Positions 42,135 through 51,477 of a stretch of 64,000 nt of DNA are shown piece after piece (position 1 is the first letter of the stretch; each line of letters opens with the position of its first letter). Origin of the DNA: Denitrobaculum tricleocarpae (GTDB taxonomy: Bacteria > Pseudomonadota > Alphaproteobacteria > Kiloniellales > Kiloniellaceae). A program made the translations under genes and the position numbers. The notes under the pieces were generated by a model. It worked only from the letters and a program-made list of their open reading frames with translations, was not told where the DNA came from and ran no database searches. The stretch is taken from NCBI RefSeq assembly GCF_007004665.1, contig NZ_ML660064.1, positions 1 through 64,000 on the forward strand, written 5' to 3'.

Positions 42135-42500
42135 TCAAATCAAACCCACCTGCGTGAATTTCGATTCGATAATCTCGCTGTCAAACGGCTTCATAATGTA
42201 CTCATTCGCACCGGCCTGGATGGCTTCCTGGATGTGCGACATGTCGTTTTCCGTCGTGCAGAAAACCACGACAGGCTGCTCGACATCCTTCATGGCGCGA
42301 AGGTCGACAAGGAACTCGATGCCACTTTTGATAGGCATGTTCCAATCGAGCAGTACGGCATCAGGCATGTTTTTCTCGCACGCCTCAATGGCCTTCTGGC
42401 CATCTTCAGCCTCGTCGATTGCAAAGTTGAGACCCTCGAGGATTTTTCGGGCCACCATTCGAACGACTTTAGAGTCGTCGACGATCAGGCAGGACTTCAT
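42135..42500 (-). CDS. cheY: Chemotaxis response regulator CheY
   Basis: 121 residues, a single receiver domain. Phospho-CheY binds the flagellar switch. It has the acidic pair VDDS at 8-10, the acceptor Asp52 in DAVLLDWNMPIKSGIEFL, a Thr in VVFCTTEND and the conserved Lys in YIMKPFD. It is located between cheW and cheB. Confidence 0.93.
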   Translation of the reverse strand: MKSCLIVDDSKVVRMVARKILEGLNFAIDEAEDGQKAIEACEKNMPDAVLLDWNMPIKSGIEFLVDLRAMKDVEQPVVVFCTTENDMSHIQEAIQAGANEYIMKPFDSEIIESKFTQVGLI

Positions 42501-42572
42501 ATTGAGACTCCGGATCGAGTTGTAAACTCATGAAATTCTAACATTTTTTTCACGTGCCTTCGATAACTTGCC

Positions 42573-43052
42573 TTACGCGGCGACCTCGCGGCCGTAGTCG
42601 AGAAGACGAGTTACGTCCAACACCACCAGTAGCTTATCGTCTAAACGGTAAATACCGTCTGAATACTCTCTAAACTTTTGATCTAATGTCGGAGGATTTC
42701 GTTCGAAGTGGCTTGCTTTCAGCTGAAGGACTTCACCGACCGAATCAACCATCAGGCTATAGAGCTCGCTGTCGTGCTCGACGACGATGCTCATGCCCTC
42801 GTCCCCCTCATCGCGGCCATTCAGGCCGAGACGAAGCCGGACATCGATCGCGGTCACGATCCGGCCACGCAGGTTGAGCGATCCGGCAATCTCAGGCGGC
42901 GCCAGCGGGATCGGTGTGATCTGCTGCGGGCTGAGGACATCCTGGACCTTCAGAACCGGAACGCCGAACAGCTGGCCCGCAATCACAAAGGTAATGTACT
43001 CGTCGGTCTGTGCGACCGAGGCCGAGGTGGAAACTTCCATTTGCTCGCTCAT
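42573..43052 (-). CDS. cheW: Chemotaxis coupling protein CheW
   Basis: 159 residues with one CheW SH3-like domain: EYITFVIAGQLFGVPVLKVQDVLSPQQITPIPLAPPEIAGSLNLRGRIVTAIDVRLRLGL, the receptor-coupling core. CheW joins CheA to receptors. The start overlaps the cheA stop. Its 72-base gap to cheY has no terminator. Confidence 0.95.
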   Translation of the reverse strand: MSEQMEVSTSASVAQTDEYITFVIAGQLFGVPVLKVQDVLSPQQITPIPLAPPEIAGSLNLRGRIVTAIDVRLRLGLNGRDEGDEGMSIVVEHDSELYSLMVDSVGEVLQLKASHFERNPPTLDQKFREYSDGIYRLDDKLLVVLDVTRLLDYGREVAA

Positions 43053-45889
43053 GCGGCACCTCTTACTTCAGCTAGGGTGTCTTTCAGGGTGTGAAGCAGG
43101 GCATCACGGTCATTCTTGGACACATAATCCGTGAAGCCGACTTCGCGGCCCCGCGCCAGATCGTTGGGCGAAGCGAAGGACGACAGCGCGACCAGTGGAA
43201 CATTGGCCCAGCGCGTGTTGTTCTTGACGGTTTCGGCAAACTCGAAGCCGCTCATACCAGGCATTTCGATGTCGGAGACGATGACGTCGAAGACCTTGCC
43301 CGCTTCGCAAAGCTCCAAGGCTTCCGCCGCGGATTCGACCGTCGTGACTTCATAGCCGGCGACTGAAAGCAGGGGTGCAAGCAGGTTCCGGAAGAAGGGG
43401 CTGTCGTCGACCACCAGGATCTTGGATCCGCCCTCTTCAGCACCGTCACCGCGCTCACCGCCGGCAAACCAATCCGAGAAGGCCTGCTGCAGGTAGAAGC
43501 TGGCATCGATGATGTCGGTTGCCTTGTCGTCGATGATGGCACTGCCGATACAGCCCTGTTTCTCGGTGCCGAGCTCGATGTTCATGCGGTCTTCGACGAT
43601 GTCGACAATCTCGTCGACCACGAGGCCCATGGTGCGATCCCGGTCGCTGAAGACCAGGACGGGCTGGCGCCCTTCCGACTTCAGTTCCTTGCCGTCCATC
43701 TGCACCAGCGGCATCAGGGCGCCACGATACTGAACGACCCGCTGACCGCCGGAATTCTCGACGCTCGCAAGATCGATTTCCTCAAGCCGCGCAACGAGAC
43801 CAAGAGGCACCGCCTTGGGCGCTTCGTCTGCTGCCCGGAAGACCAGCATGGCAACGGTTTCCGCATTGTTGCCGGCATGGCGCTCGGCCGCGCCTTCCGC
43901 GGCAGAACCGGAAACGGCGATTTCACCGGTTGCAGCGGCAATTCCATTGGGATCAAGGATCATGACAACGGCTCCATCGCCCAGGATCGTATTGCCCGAG
44001 AAGAGCTGAATGTCGCGCAGGATCGGTGCGACAGGCTTGACCACGATTTCCTCGGTGTCGAAGACCCGGTCGACAATGATGCCGAAGCTGTAGGTTCCGA
44101 CCTGGGCCACGACGATGAAGTTGTCGTTCTTGATAAGGCCTGTCGTGTCTTCTGGGCTCTTGCTCTCCGCATCGGCCATTTCCGCGTGCTCCGCAGTCTC
44201 GGAAGCTTCATCGCTCTCGCTGCCGACGGGACCTTCGGCTTCCTGAGGCGGCAGCTTGAGAAGCTCACGCAGATTGACCAGCGGCAGAAGACGGTTACGC
44301 AAGCGGAGAACCGGCGTATCGTTGATCCGCTCGATCGAGTGCTCGGAGTTGCCGGACGCCCGGACCAACTCGACGACCGAAAGCTGCGGAATGGCGAAGC
44401 GCTCGCGGCCGCAGGCCACGATCAATGCCGATACAATCGCAAGTGTGAGCGGGATCTTGATGGTAAAGGTTGTTCCCTTGCCTTCGACTGACTTCAGCTC
44501 GACCGTACCACCGATTTTCTCGATGTTGGTCCGGACCACGTCCATGCCGACACCCCGGCCCGATACCGAAGTTACGGCAGCGGCGGTGGAGAAACCGGCC
44601 TTGAAGATGAACTGCTGAATCTGCTGTTCGCTCATGGATTCCAGTTCGGCTTCCGTGGCGAGGCCGTTCGCCAGAACCTTTTCCTTGATCTTGGCGCTGG
44701 CGAGGCCGCGGCCGTCATCGACGATTTCGATGATGATGTGGCCGCCTTCATGGAATGCATTGAGCAAAACCTTACCGGTCTCGGGCTTGCCGACCTTGAT
44801 ACGATCCTCCGGCATCTCCAGGCCGTGATCGGCGGAGTTCCGGACCATGTGGGTCAGCGGATCCTTGATCAGTTCCAAAACCTGACGGTCAAGCTCGGTC
44901 TCGGCGCCCTTCATAACCAGATCTATCTTCTTGTCCAGTTCGAGCGAAAGATCGCGGATGATACGGGGCAGCTTCGCCCAGGCATTGCCGATAGGCTGCA
45001 TCCGGGTCTTCATGACGCCTTCCTGCAGCTCCGACACCACGTGGTTCAGGCGCTGGAGCGGCGCGGCAAACTCGCTGTCCTTCTGCCCGCGCAGGATCTG
45101 CAGGGTCTGGTTCCGGGTCAGCACCAGCTCGGACACCATCGTCATGAGATTTTCGAGCAGATCAACGTTGACGCGGATTGACTGGTTGGCAACGGAAGAT
45201 TCCTTGGCAACCTCCTGATTTCCGGCCGGTTTTTTCGCGGCTGCCGCCGGTGCAGGCGGCGCAGCGGCGGGTGCTTCCGGCGCGGCGGGTGCCGGCGTCT
45301 CGGCAACAGGCTCAGGCGCGGCCTCGGCGGCCGGCTCTTCGGCCACGGCCTCGGCCTGCGGCTCTTCAGCCATCACGTTCATATTGCCGGTCTCGGACGC
45401 AGGCGTCGGGACGAACTCTTCCTCGGCTTCCGCCTCGGGCTCAGCTGCTGCAGGCGCGGCTTCCGCCGGGGCCGCCGCCGGTGCAGCAGCCTCCGCAGGC
45501 GCGTCCGCCATATTCCCTTCTGCAGCCGCATTCAACCGGCTGATCAGCTCGCTATCATCACCTTCGGGCTCGGCCTCTGTTGCCTCAAGCGCGTTGAGAA
45601 TGTCGCGGATCTGGTCGAGGCATTCCAGAATCAGGGATACGATCGGTCCGGTGACGACCAGTTCGCCGTCACGTACCTTACCAAGGATGTTCTCCCCCGC
45701 ATGTGCAACCGATTCCAGCCTCGGCAATCCGAGAAACCCGCAGGTTCCCTTGATTGTGTGCATCAGCCGGAAGATGTTTCCCAGCAAGTCCGCATCATTT
45801 GGATTCTGCTCGAGCTTCACGATCTCGACATCAAGTGTCGACAATCCCTCGCTGGTCTCGGTCAAAAATTCACTCAACAGGTCGTCCAT
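43049..45889 (-). CDS. cheA: Hybrid chemotaxis histidine kinase CheA with C-terminal receiver
   Basis: 946 residues. The HPt domain carries His44 (LMHTIKGTCGFLGL). An Ala/Pro/Glu-rich linker covers about 125-225. Dimerisation and ATPase domains follow (IRVNVDLLENLMTMVSELVLTRNQ; HMVRNSADHGLEMPEDRI; IEIVDDGRGLASAKI; GRGVGMDVVRTNI), then two CheW-like regulatory domains (about 500-640 and 680-800). A receiver ends the protein (SKILVVDDSPFFRNLLAPLL; IVSDIEMPGMSGFEFAE). The second CheW-like part and fused receiver make it longer than E. coli CheA (654). The operon order is cheA-W-Y-B-R. Confidence 0.95.
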   Translation of the reverse strand: MDDLLSEFLTETSEGLSTLDVEIVKLEQNPNDADLLGNIFRLMHTIKGTCGFLGLPRLESVAHAGENILGKVRDGELVVTGPIVSLILECLDQIRDILNALEATEAEPEGDDSELISRLNAAAEGNMADAPAEAAAPAAAPAEAAPAAAEPEAEAEEEFVPTPASETGNMNVMAEEPQAEAVAEEPAAEAAPEPVAETPAPAAPEAPAAAPPAPAAAAKKPAGNQEVAKESSVANQSIRVNVDLLENLMTMVSELVLTRNQTLQILRGQKDSEFAAPLQRLNHVVSELQEGVMKTRMQPIGNAWAKLPRIIRDLSLELDKKIDLVMKGAETELDRQVLELIKDPLTHMVRNSADHGLEMPEDRIKVGKPETGKVLLNAFHEGGHIIIEIVDDGRGLASAKIKEKVLANGLATEAELESMSEQQIQQFIFKAGFSTAAAVTSVSGRGVGMDVVRTNIEKIGGTVELKSVEGKGTTFTIKIPLTLAIVSALIVACGRERFAIPQLSVVELVRASGNSEHSIERINDTPVLRLRNRLLPLVNLRELLKLPPQEAEGPVGSESDEASETAEHAEMADAESKSPEDTTGLIKNDNFIVVAQVGTYSFGIIVDRVFDTEEIVVKPVAPILRDIQLFSGNTILGDGAVVMILDPNGIAAATGEIAVSGSAAEGAAERHAGNNAETVAMLVFRAADEAPKAVPLGLVARLEEIDLASVENSGGQRVVQYRGALMPLVQMDGKELKSEGRQPVLVFSDRDRTMGLVVDEIVDIVEDRMNIELGTEKQGCIGSAIIDDKATDIIDASFYLQQAFSDWFAGGERGDGAEEGGSKILVVDDSPFFRNLLAPLLSVAGYEVTTVESAAEALELCEAGKVFDVIVSDIEMPGMSGFEFAETVKNNTRWANVPLVALSSFASPNDLARGREVGFTDYVSKNDRDALLHTLKDTLAEVRGAA

Positions 45890-46236
45890 GACCGCTGCCC
45901 CATGATAGTGATTTGAATTTTAAACGGGAAACTTTGCAGGTGTTAACTAAGCCTCCGCTTCAGCGTTAGAGTGCCAAACAGAGCTTAATAAGCCCTTACT
46001 GCTGCAATGCTCCTACCCGCGATAGATAAATCACTGAAAAATTTAAATTTTTTCTCTTGAAAATTGCCCTTTCCAACCCTGGAGAGAATCCATGGGGGCA
46101 GCGTATCCAGGTTGACGCGTATTCAAACGTCTACAAATGCGACCGCCGCTCTTTAATTCCACAGAGACCTGAGACAAATTTTTGAACAAAGCATTGTTTG
46201 CGAACGCGTCGCGTTGTTAGTTATAAATCACTTCTG
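45890..46236. other. Divergent promoter region of cheA
   Basis: No gene is seen. The stretch contains a CtrA-like TTAA-TAAGCCC-TTAC (45985-45999) about 100 bases before cheA, and an AT-rich tract at 46040-46062. Confidence 0.45.
45985..45999 (-). promoter_or_regulatory. CtrA-like site upstream of the che operon
   Basis: TTAA-N7-TTAC, one base from TTAA-N7-TTAA, 96 bases before the cheA start. Chemotaxis operons are CtrA targets in several alphaproteobacteria. Confidence 0.45.
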
Positions 46237-46400
46237 CTTCACAGAGCCTGAAGACAGGTGTTTTGGGCGCAAGAGTGCGTGACCAAAATCGGAATGAAGG
46301 CATGTGAAACGGAGGCGCACAGACCGGTGTGAAATCCCGAGCTTTCGGAAACCGCGGTCTGAAGCCAGTGCTATGGGATCCGGCCGCTTTCCGTCAACTC
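46237..46400 (+). ncRNA. Structured leader, candidate riboswitch, before the iron permease
   Basis: Several nested helices can be drawn: TTTTGG/CCAAAA (46260-46286) enclosing GCGC/GTGC; GCAC...GTGC and CAGACCG/CGGTCTG (46316-46370); and CCGA-GCTT-TCGG inside. The segment GGTGTGAAATCCCGAGC fits the GGUG-x-RA-x3-CC-x3-GC part of the cobalamin-riboswitch core, and GAAGCCAG is near its 3' box. Other expected parts, such as the CCCGC-x-ACUGU stretch, are missing or displaced. It is clearly structured; the ligand is uncertain. Confidence 0.38.
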
Positions 46401-46514
46401 GGCGGCGCGAACGCACCGGGCCTCAAGAAGCTTATGTGTAGACGATTCAGTCTCTTGACCATCCCGGCGAGAGGGATCGGGTGGTTAAGGAATGCTTGTA
46501 AAGGTGGGATCTTC

Positions 46515-48254
46515 GTGACGGACGATGTGCGCCAGGGCCCGCCGGGAGTTGATACGCGGGCAGGCTTAGGGGAAGCTATCAGCCTTCGTTTGCGCGACGT
46601 CATACGCTCGTTCGGCGAACTCTCCGCATTTACATGGCTGTCGCTGGCGATTGCCTGCCTGCTGACAATCCCGGTGATCAGTGTCCTGGCCAACGTCTTT
46701 TCCAGTGGCTCGGGAACCTGGCAACACCTGGTTGAGACAGTTCTGCCGAACTACACCATTAACACGACCCTGCTCATTCTGGGTGTTGGCATTTGCGTTC
46801 CCATTATTGGCACCACGACCGCCTGGCTGGTCACCATGTGCAGGTTTCCGGGATGGCGTATCTTCGAGTGGGCGCTGATTCTGCCACTCGCGGTCCCTGC
46901 CTACGTCATGGCCTATACCTATACGGACTTCCTGCAGCCCAGCGGCCCTCTGCAGCAATGGATCCGGGACACCTGGGATCTTTCTTTCCGGGAGTACTGG
47001 TTTCCCGAGGTCAGATCGCTGGGCGGCGCCATAACCATGCTGTCGCTGGTGCTCTACCCTTATGTCTATATGCTGGCGCGCGCGGCATTCCTCGAACAAT
47101 CGATCTGCGCACTGGAAGTCAGCCGGACGCTCGGCTGCAGCCCGCGCAGCAGCTTCCTGCGCGTGGCCCTGCCCCTGGCCCGCCCCTCGATCGCCGCCGG
47201 CACCGCCCTGGCTCTGATGGAGACCCTGGCCGATTTCGGAACCGTGTCGTTCTTCGGGGTTCAGACCTTTACCACCGGGATCGTGCGGGCCTGGATCGAC
47301 TTTGGCGACCGGATTGCCGCCGGTCAGCTCTCTTCCGTCCTGCTCGCCTTCGTGTTCGCCATTCTGCTGATGGAACGCCTCAACCGGGGGGTCGCCCGCT
47401 ATCATCAGGCCACGAACCGTTATCAGAACCTGCCGCGCTATGAGCTGCGAGGAAGCCGGGGGATCCTTGCTTTTCTGGCCTGCGGCCTGCCCCTGACCCT
47501 GGGTTTCCTGCTGCCCTGCATCCTCCTGATCTCCATGGCGCTGGAGAGTGAAACCGCCCTGATCACGTCCCGTTTTCTGGACCTTGTCTTCAACAGCTTC
47601 ACCCTTGCAGCCATAACGGCAAGCATCGCCGTCGTTATCGCCCTGGTGATGGCCTATGGGGTGCGCTTGAACCCGAACAGCCTTTCCAGGTTCGCGGTGC
47701 GGATCGCATCGATGGGCTACGCCGTGCCCGGTACGGTCATCGCCGTGGGAGTCCTGATCCCCTTCGCGCGCCTGGACAATGCGGTCGACGCCTGGATGGA
47801 GAGCAGCTTCGGCATCTCGACAGGACTGCTGCTCACCGGCGGCATCGCGGCCCTGGTGTTTGCCTATCTGGTGCGCTTCATGGCCGTCTCGCTCAATACG
47901 GTGGAAGCCAGCCTGGGCAAGGTCAGACCTTCGATGGACGATGCCGCGCGCACCCTGGGCCAAAGCGCGGCCAGCACCCTCTGGCGGGTGCATATGCCCC
48001 TGATGTGGGGCAGCCTGCTGACCGCCGGTCTGGTGGTCTTCGTGGATGTCATGAAGGAACTGCCGGCGACCCTTGTCATGCGGCCCTTTAATTTCGACAC
48101 CCTCGCCATCCAGGCCCATAACCTGGCTTCGGACGAAAGGCTGACGGAAGCTTCGATCCCATCCCTCGCCATCGTGATTGTCTCTATTCCGCCCCTGATC
48201 CTTTTGACCCGCGCCATCGCCCGTTCGCGCCCCGGCTCGGGCCCCCGTTCGTAA
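46515..48254 (+). CDS. fbpB: Iron(III) ABC transporter permease, FbpB-like
   Basis: 579 residues with about twelve TM helices in two homologous halves, each with an EAA-type loop (SRTLGCSPRSSFLRVALPLARPSIAAGTALALMETLADFG; ARTLGQSAASTLWRVHMPLMWGSLLTAGLVVFVDVMKELPATL). This is the FbpB/SfuB layout. The GTG at 46515 (VTDDVRQG) with AGGTGGG upstream is chosen; an upstream in-frame ATG at 46329 lies inside the structured leader. A matching binding protein is at 54479, and no dedicated FbpC ATPase is in the window. Confidence 0.85.
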   Translation: MTDDVRQGPPGVDTRAGLGEAISLRLRDVIRSFGELSAFTWLSLAIACLLTIPVISVLANVFSSGSGTWQHLVETVLPNYTINTTLLILGVGICVPIIGTTTAWLVTMCRFPGWRIFEWALILPLAVPAYVMAYTYTDFLQPSGPLQQWIRDTWDLSFREYWFPEVRSLGGAITMLSLVLYPYVYMLARAAFLEQSICALEVSRTLGCSPRSSFLRVALPLARPSIAAGTALALMETLADFGTVSFFGVQTFTTGIVRAWIDFGDRIAAGQLSSVLLAFVFAILLMERLNRGVARYHQATNRYQNLPRYELRGSRGILAFLACGLPLTLGFLLPCILLISMALESETALITSRFLDLVFNSFTLAAITASIAVVIALVMAYGVRLNPNSLSRFAVRIASMGYAVPGTVIAVGVLIPFARLDNAVDAWMESSFGISTGLLLTGGIAALVFAYLVRFMAVSLNTVEASLGKVRPSMDDAARTLGQSAASTLWRVHMPLMWGSLLTAGLVVFVDVMKELPATLVMRPFNFDTLAIQAHNLASDERLTEASIPSLAIVIVSIPPLILLTRAIARSRPGSGPRS

Positions 48255-48292
48255 CCCGGTTCGTGACCTGGTTCGTGTCTGGGCTCGGGCCT
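48245..48292 (+). repeat. Degenerate 12-bp tandem repeat at the 3' end of the iron permease
   Basis: Four 12-base units: CCGTTCGTAACC, CGGTTCGTGACC, TGGTTCGTGTCT, GGGCTCGGGCCT. The first overlaps the permease stop codon and the last touches the convergent ugpE stop. Confidence 0.75.
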
Positions 48293-49157
48293 ACTTGATC
48301 CCGGCGCGCATGAAGCTCTGAACGAACTGCCGCTGAAACAGCAGGAAGGCGATCAGCAGCGGGCCGGAGGTCATCAGGGTGGCCGCGGTAATCAGCGACC
48401 AGTCCACCCCCTGATCCACAGAAGCGAAAATCGAGAGCCCGACGGTGACCGGACGGGTTTCGACGGAATTGGTGATGATCAGCGGCCAGAGGAAGTTGTT
48501 CCAGTGGTGGCTGACCGAGACCAGTCCGTAGGCCAGATAGGTGGGTTTGGCCAACGGGACATAGACTTTCCAAAGAATACCCAGCGGCCCTGCCCCCTCG
48601 ACCCGCGCCGCGTCCTCCAGTTCCTTGGGCACGGTCTTGAAGGTCTGGCGCAACAGGAAGATACCGAAGCCGGAGGCAATATAGGGCAGGCCGATGGCGA
48701 CGATGGTATCCACCAGACCCAGGACGCGCATGGTCGCATAGTTCTCGACGATCAGAATGTCGGGCATCACCAGCAACTGCAGCAGCACCAGCGTGAAAAG
48801 CAGGTTATGTCCCGGGAAGGTAAAGCGCGCAAAAGCGTAGGCGGCCAGTGTGCAGAGGATGAACTGTCCGATCAGGATAAAGGTGACCAGCAGAATCGTG
48901 TTCAGGAAGTAGCGGGCGAAGGGCGCGGCGTTCCAGGCGCGCTCAAAGTTATCGGTGGTCAGCGGCGCGAAGAGCTCGAAGCGCGTGGCGAACTCGCCGG
49001 GATGGATCGCGGTCCAGAGGCCGTAGATGACCGGCAGGAACCACAGCAGCCCGAGCGTCCAGGCGCCGATGGTGTTCAGCGTCCTGTCGAAGTCGAAGCG
49101 GGGAACGGCAGACAAGCGGCTTTTGGCGGAGGGAGCATTCAGATCCTGGAGGCTCAT
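48291..49157 (-). CDS. ugpE: ABC transporter permease, UgpE/MalG type
   Basis: 288 residues with six TM helices. The EAA loop ELEDAARVEGAGPLGILWKVYVPLAKPTYLAYGLVS marks a CUT1-type sugar-phosphate permease of the MalG/UgpE class. It overlaps the upstream permease gene by 4 bases and is the last gene of the ugp-like operon. Substrate assignment rests on the binding protein and regulator. Confidence 0.82.
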   Translation of the reverse strand: MSLQDLNAPSAKSRLSAVPRFDFDRTLNTIGAWTLGLLWFLPVIYGLWTAIHPGEFATRFELFAPLTTDNFERAWNAAPFARYFLNTILLVTFILIGQFILCTLAAYAFARFTFPGHNLLFTLVLLQLLVMPDILIVENYATMRVLGLVDTIVAIGLPYIASGFGIFLLRQTFKTVPKELEDAARVEGAGPLGILWKVYVPLAKPTYLAYGLVSVSHHWNNFLWPLIITNSVETRPVTVGLSIFASVDQGVDWSLITAATLMTSGPLLIAFLLFQRQFVQSFMRAGIK

Positions 49158-50029
49158 CTGTAGTGCACCTTGCGGTCGAAGAAGAAAAACTGCCCGATCG
49201 CCAGCAGCGACAGCAGGAGCAGGAGCACGACCGTCAGCGTCGAGGCGTAAGCGGTCTCCCAGTACTGAAAGGCGGTCTCGTAGATATAAAACAGCAGCAG
49301 GGAACTGGCGTTGTCCGGTCCGCCGTTGGTCATCACGAAGATATGGTCGACCAGCCGGAAGGAATTGATCACGGCATTGATCGAGACAAAGAGGGTGGTG
49401 GGCATCAGGAGCGGAAAGACGATGCGCCGGAAATAGGTCCAGCGGCTAGCGCCTTCGATATCAGCCGCCTCACGCAGGCTCGGCGGGATCGATTGCAGGG
49501 CCGCCAAGTAGAAGATCATGAAAAAGCCCGCTTCCTTCCAGATCGCGACCACGATGACGGAGCCCAGCGCCAGATCCGGATCGCCCAGCCAGTTCACTTC
49601 GCCCAGGCCGAAGAGGCCGCGCACCTGATCGATCAATCCAAAACCGGGGGTGTAGAAGAACATCCAGATGTTCGCGACCGCGATCAGCGGCAGCACGGTG
49701 GGCGCGAAGTACGCCATGCGGATGAAGGAGCGGCCGCGCAGCTTGCCGTCAACCCAAAGAGCCATGATCAACGCCAAAGCAATCGAGACCGGGATCGTGA
49801 TCCCCGCATACCAGGCGTTGTTCACCAGCACCTGCCAGAAGGTCTCGTCCTCGAGCAAGGTGACGTAGTTCTCCAGCCCGACGAATTCCGCCTCACGGCG
49901 GCCGCGCGGCGTCGAGAAGAAGCTCGCCCAGAAAGTCGTGACCGCGGGGTAATGAGTAAAGGCAAACAGCAGGATCAGGGCAGGCGTCAGCAACAGCCAG
50001 GCGTAGATCCATTCCATGCGCCGATGCAT
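49154..50029 (-). CDS. ugpA: ABC transporter permease, UgpA/MalF type
   Basis: 291 residues with six TM helices and the EAA motif LREAADIEGASRWTYFRRIVFPLLMPTTLFV. The short form without the large MalF periplasmic loop is typical of UgpA. It lies downstream of the binding-protein gene beyond a strong hairpin. Confidence 0.82.
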   Translation of the reverse strand: MHRRMEWIYAWLLLTPALILLFAFTHYPAVTTFWASFFSTPRGRREAEFVGLENYVTLLEDETFWQVLVNNAWYAGITIPVSIALALIMALWVDGKLRGRSFIRMAYFAPTVLPLIAVANIWMFFYTPGFGLIDQVRGLFGLGEVNWLGDPDLALGSVIVVAIWKEAGFFMIFYLAALQSIPPSLREAADIEGASRWTYFRRIVFPLLMPTTLFVSINAVINSFRLVDHIFVMTNGGPDNASSLLLFYIYETAFQYWETAYASTLTVVLLLLLSLLAIGQFFFFDRKVHYR

Positions 50030-50078
50030 CCGCCCTCCCCTTATCCTCGATTGAACTTGATCATGAATTGAGAAAGAT

Positions 50079-50118
50079 GAGCCGGCGAACCGGGCTGCAG
50101 CCCCCGGTCCACCGGCTC
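50079..50118 (-). terminator. Strong hairpin between binding-protein and permease genes
   Basis: GAGCCGG/CCGGCTC arms enclose ACCGGG/CCCGGT. On the minus strand it follows the ugpB stop and leads to ATCTTTCTC. Such stems commonly reduce read-through, so the binding protein is made in excess over the permeases. Confidence 0.75.
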
Positions 50119-50131
50119 AATCCGGTCTTTC

Positions 50132-51418
50132 CTACCGGTACTTTTTCAGGATGCGGTCGGCCTTTTCCTGGGCTTCCTTCAGCGCGGCCTCAGGGCTGCT
50201 CTTGCCGGTGATCGCGGATTCCAGCGCATCGTTGAAGATCCTGGTCACGCGCTGGTTCTGATAGGTCGAGAGTTCCGCAACCGCGTGCTCCAGCTGATCG
50301 CGGGCCACCAGAGCCGGTTTGAAGTCGGCGACATAGGCCTTCATCGCCGGCGTTTCCCAGGCATCGGGACGCGGCGCAACATAGCCGGTCGCAATGGTCC
50401 AGCGCGCCGCCTGCTCCGGTGCGGTAATCCACTTGATGAAGTCCAGCGCGCCGGCTTTCTGCTCGTCGGTGGAGTCGGCGAAGATGTAGAAGTTGCCGCC
50501 GCCGGTCGGTGCGCCCCGGCGCTTGTTGGCGGGCAGCATGGCCACGCCGAAGTCGAAGGGGGCATTGGCACGAACGTTGGTTAGGTTACCGGTCGTGGTC
50601 CACATCATGGCCGTCTCGCGCTCGAAGAAGGCCTTGGGTGTTGCGCCCCACTCGACGATGCCGGGCTGCATGATCTTGTGTTCCGTCGAGAGATCGACGA
50701 GGAACTGCAGCGCTTCGACCACTGCCGGGTCATCGAAGTTGGTCTCGTTTCCCGCATCGTTGGCCAGAATGACATCGTTCTGCGTGGTCAACCCCTGGAA
50801 GAGCCAGTAGGGAAAACCCGAGCTGGGAATCCGCAGGCCCCACTGGGAAACATTGCCATTGGAATCGCGCTTGGTCAGCTTCTTGCCGAATTCGACCATC
50901 TCCTGCCAGGTCGCCGGCGGCGTCTCGGGATCCAGGCCCGCTTCCTTAAAGGCTTCCTTGTTCCAGTAGAGAACCGGAGTCGAACGCTGGAAGGGAATGC
51001 CGTAGGTCTTGCCACCGGTGCGGCTGTTCTCCATGAAGGCCGGATAGAAGGAGGACATCCAGAGCTTGCCCTCGGCCGAGGTCACCAGATCTTCGAAGGG
51101 CACGATGGCATCCTCTTCGATCAGGGTGAACATATCTACCGAGAGGATCACGGAAAGCTGCGGCGCGGTGCCGCCCCGGACCGCCGTCAGGGTCTTGGTG
51201 ATGGTGTCCTGATAACTGCCGGCATAGACCGCATCGATATTGACGCCCGGGTTGGCGGCGACGTATTCCGCGGTCAGTTCCTCGATGGTGTCCGCGGCTT
51301 TACCGCCAACCGCCACGGGGAAATAGAACTGAAGGTCAACGGCAGACGCGCCGCCGGCGAGAAAACCGCTCAGCGCAAGCGCGCCGGCTGTCACTCCAAA
51401 TCTGCTCATAAACGACAT
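50132..51418 (-). CDS. ugpB: ABC transporter binding protein, UgpB-like
   Basis: 428 residues with a signal peptide (RFGVTAGALALSGFLAGGASA, about 5-26). The mature part resembles UgpB: IEELTAEYVAANPGVNIDAVYAGSYQDTITKTLTAVRGG and STPVLYWNKEAFKEAGLDPETPPATWQEM, close to E. coli UgpB as recalled. Glycerol-3-phosphate or a glycerophosphodiester is the likely ligand, though a related polyol cannot be ruled out. It is translated after the ATPase gene and before the hairpin. Confidence 0.8.
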   Translation of the reverse strand: MSFMSRFGVTAGALALSGFLAGGASAVDLQFYFPVAVGGKAADTIEELTAEYVAANPGVNIDAVYAGSYQDTITKTLTAVRGGTAPQLSVILSVDMFTLIEEDAIVPFEDLVTSAEGKLWMSSFYPAFMENSRTGGKTYGIPFQRSTPVLYWNKEAFKEAGLDPETPPATWQEMVEFGKKLTKRDSNGNVSQWGLRIPSSGFPYWLFQGLTTQNDVILANDAGNETNFDDPAVVEALQFLVDLSTEHKIMQPGIVEWGATPKAFFERETAMMWTTTGNLTNVRANAPFDFGVAMLPANKRRGAPTGGGNFYIFADSTDEQKAGALDFIKWITAPEQAARWTIATGYVAPRPDAWETPAMKAYVADFKPALVARDQLEHAVAELSTYQNQRVTRIFNDALESAITGKSSPEAALKEAQEKADRILKKYR

Positions 51419-51477
51419 TTTCCTGGTCTCCTTTTGGTCTTTTCTTACGGACTTTTATGGTCGGGTTGATTTCGTCT

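Noticed and set aside
46566-48119. Minus-strand frame of 517 codons opposite the iron permease
   Set aside because: Low-complexity, Gln/Gly/His-rich translation with no TM pattern; the plus-strand permease is unambiguous.
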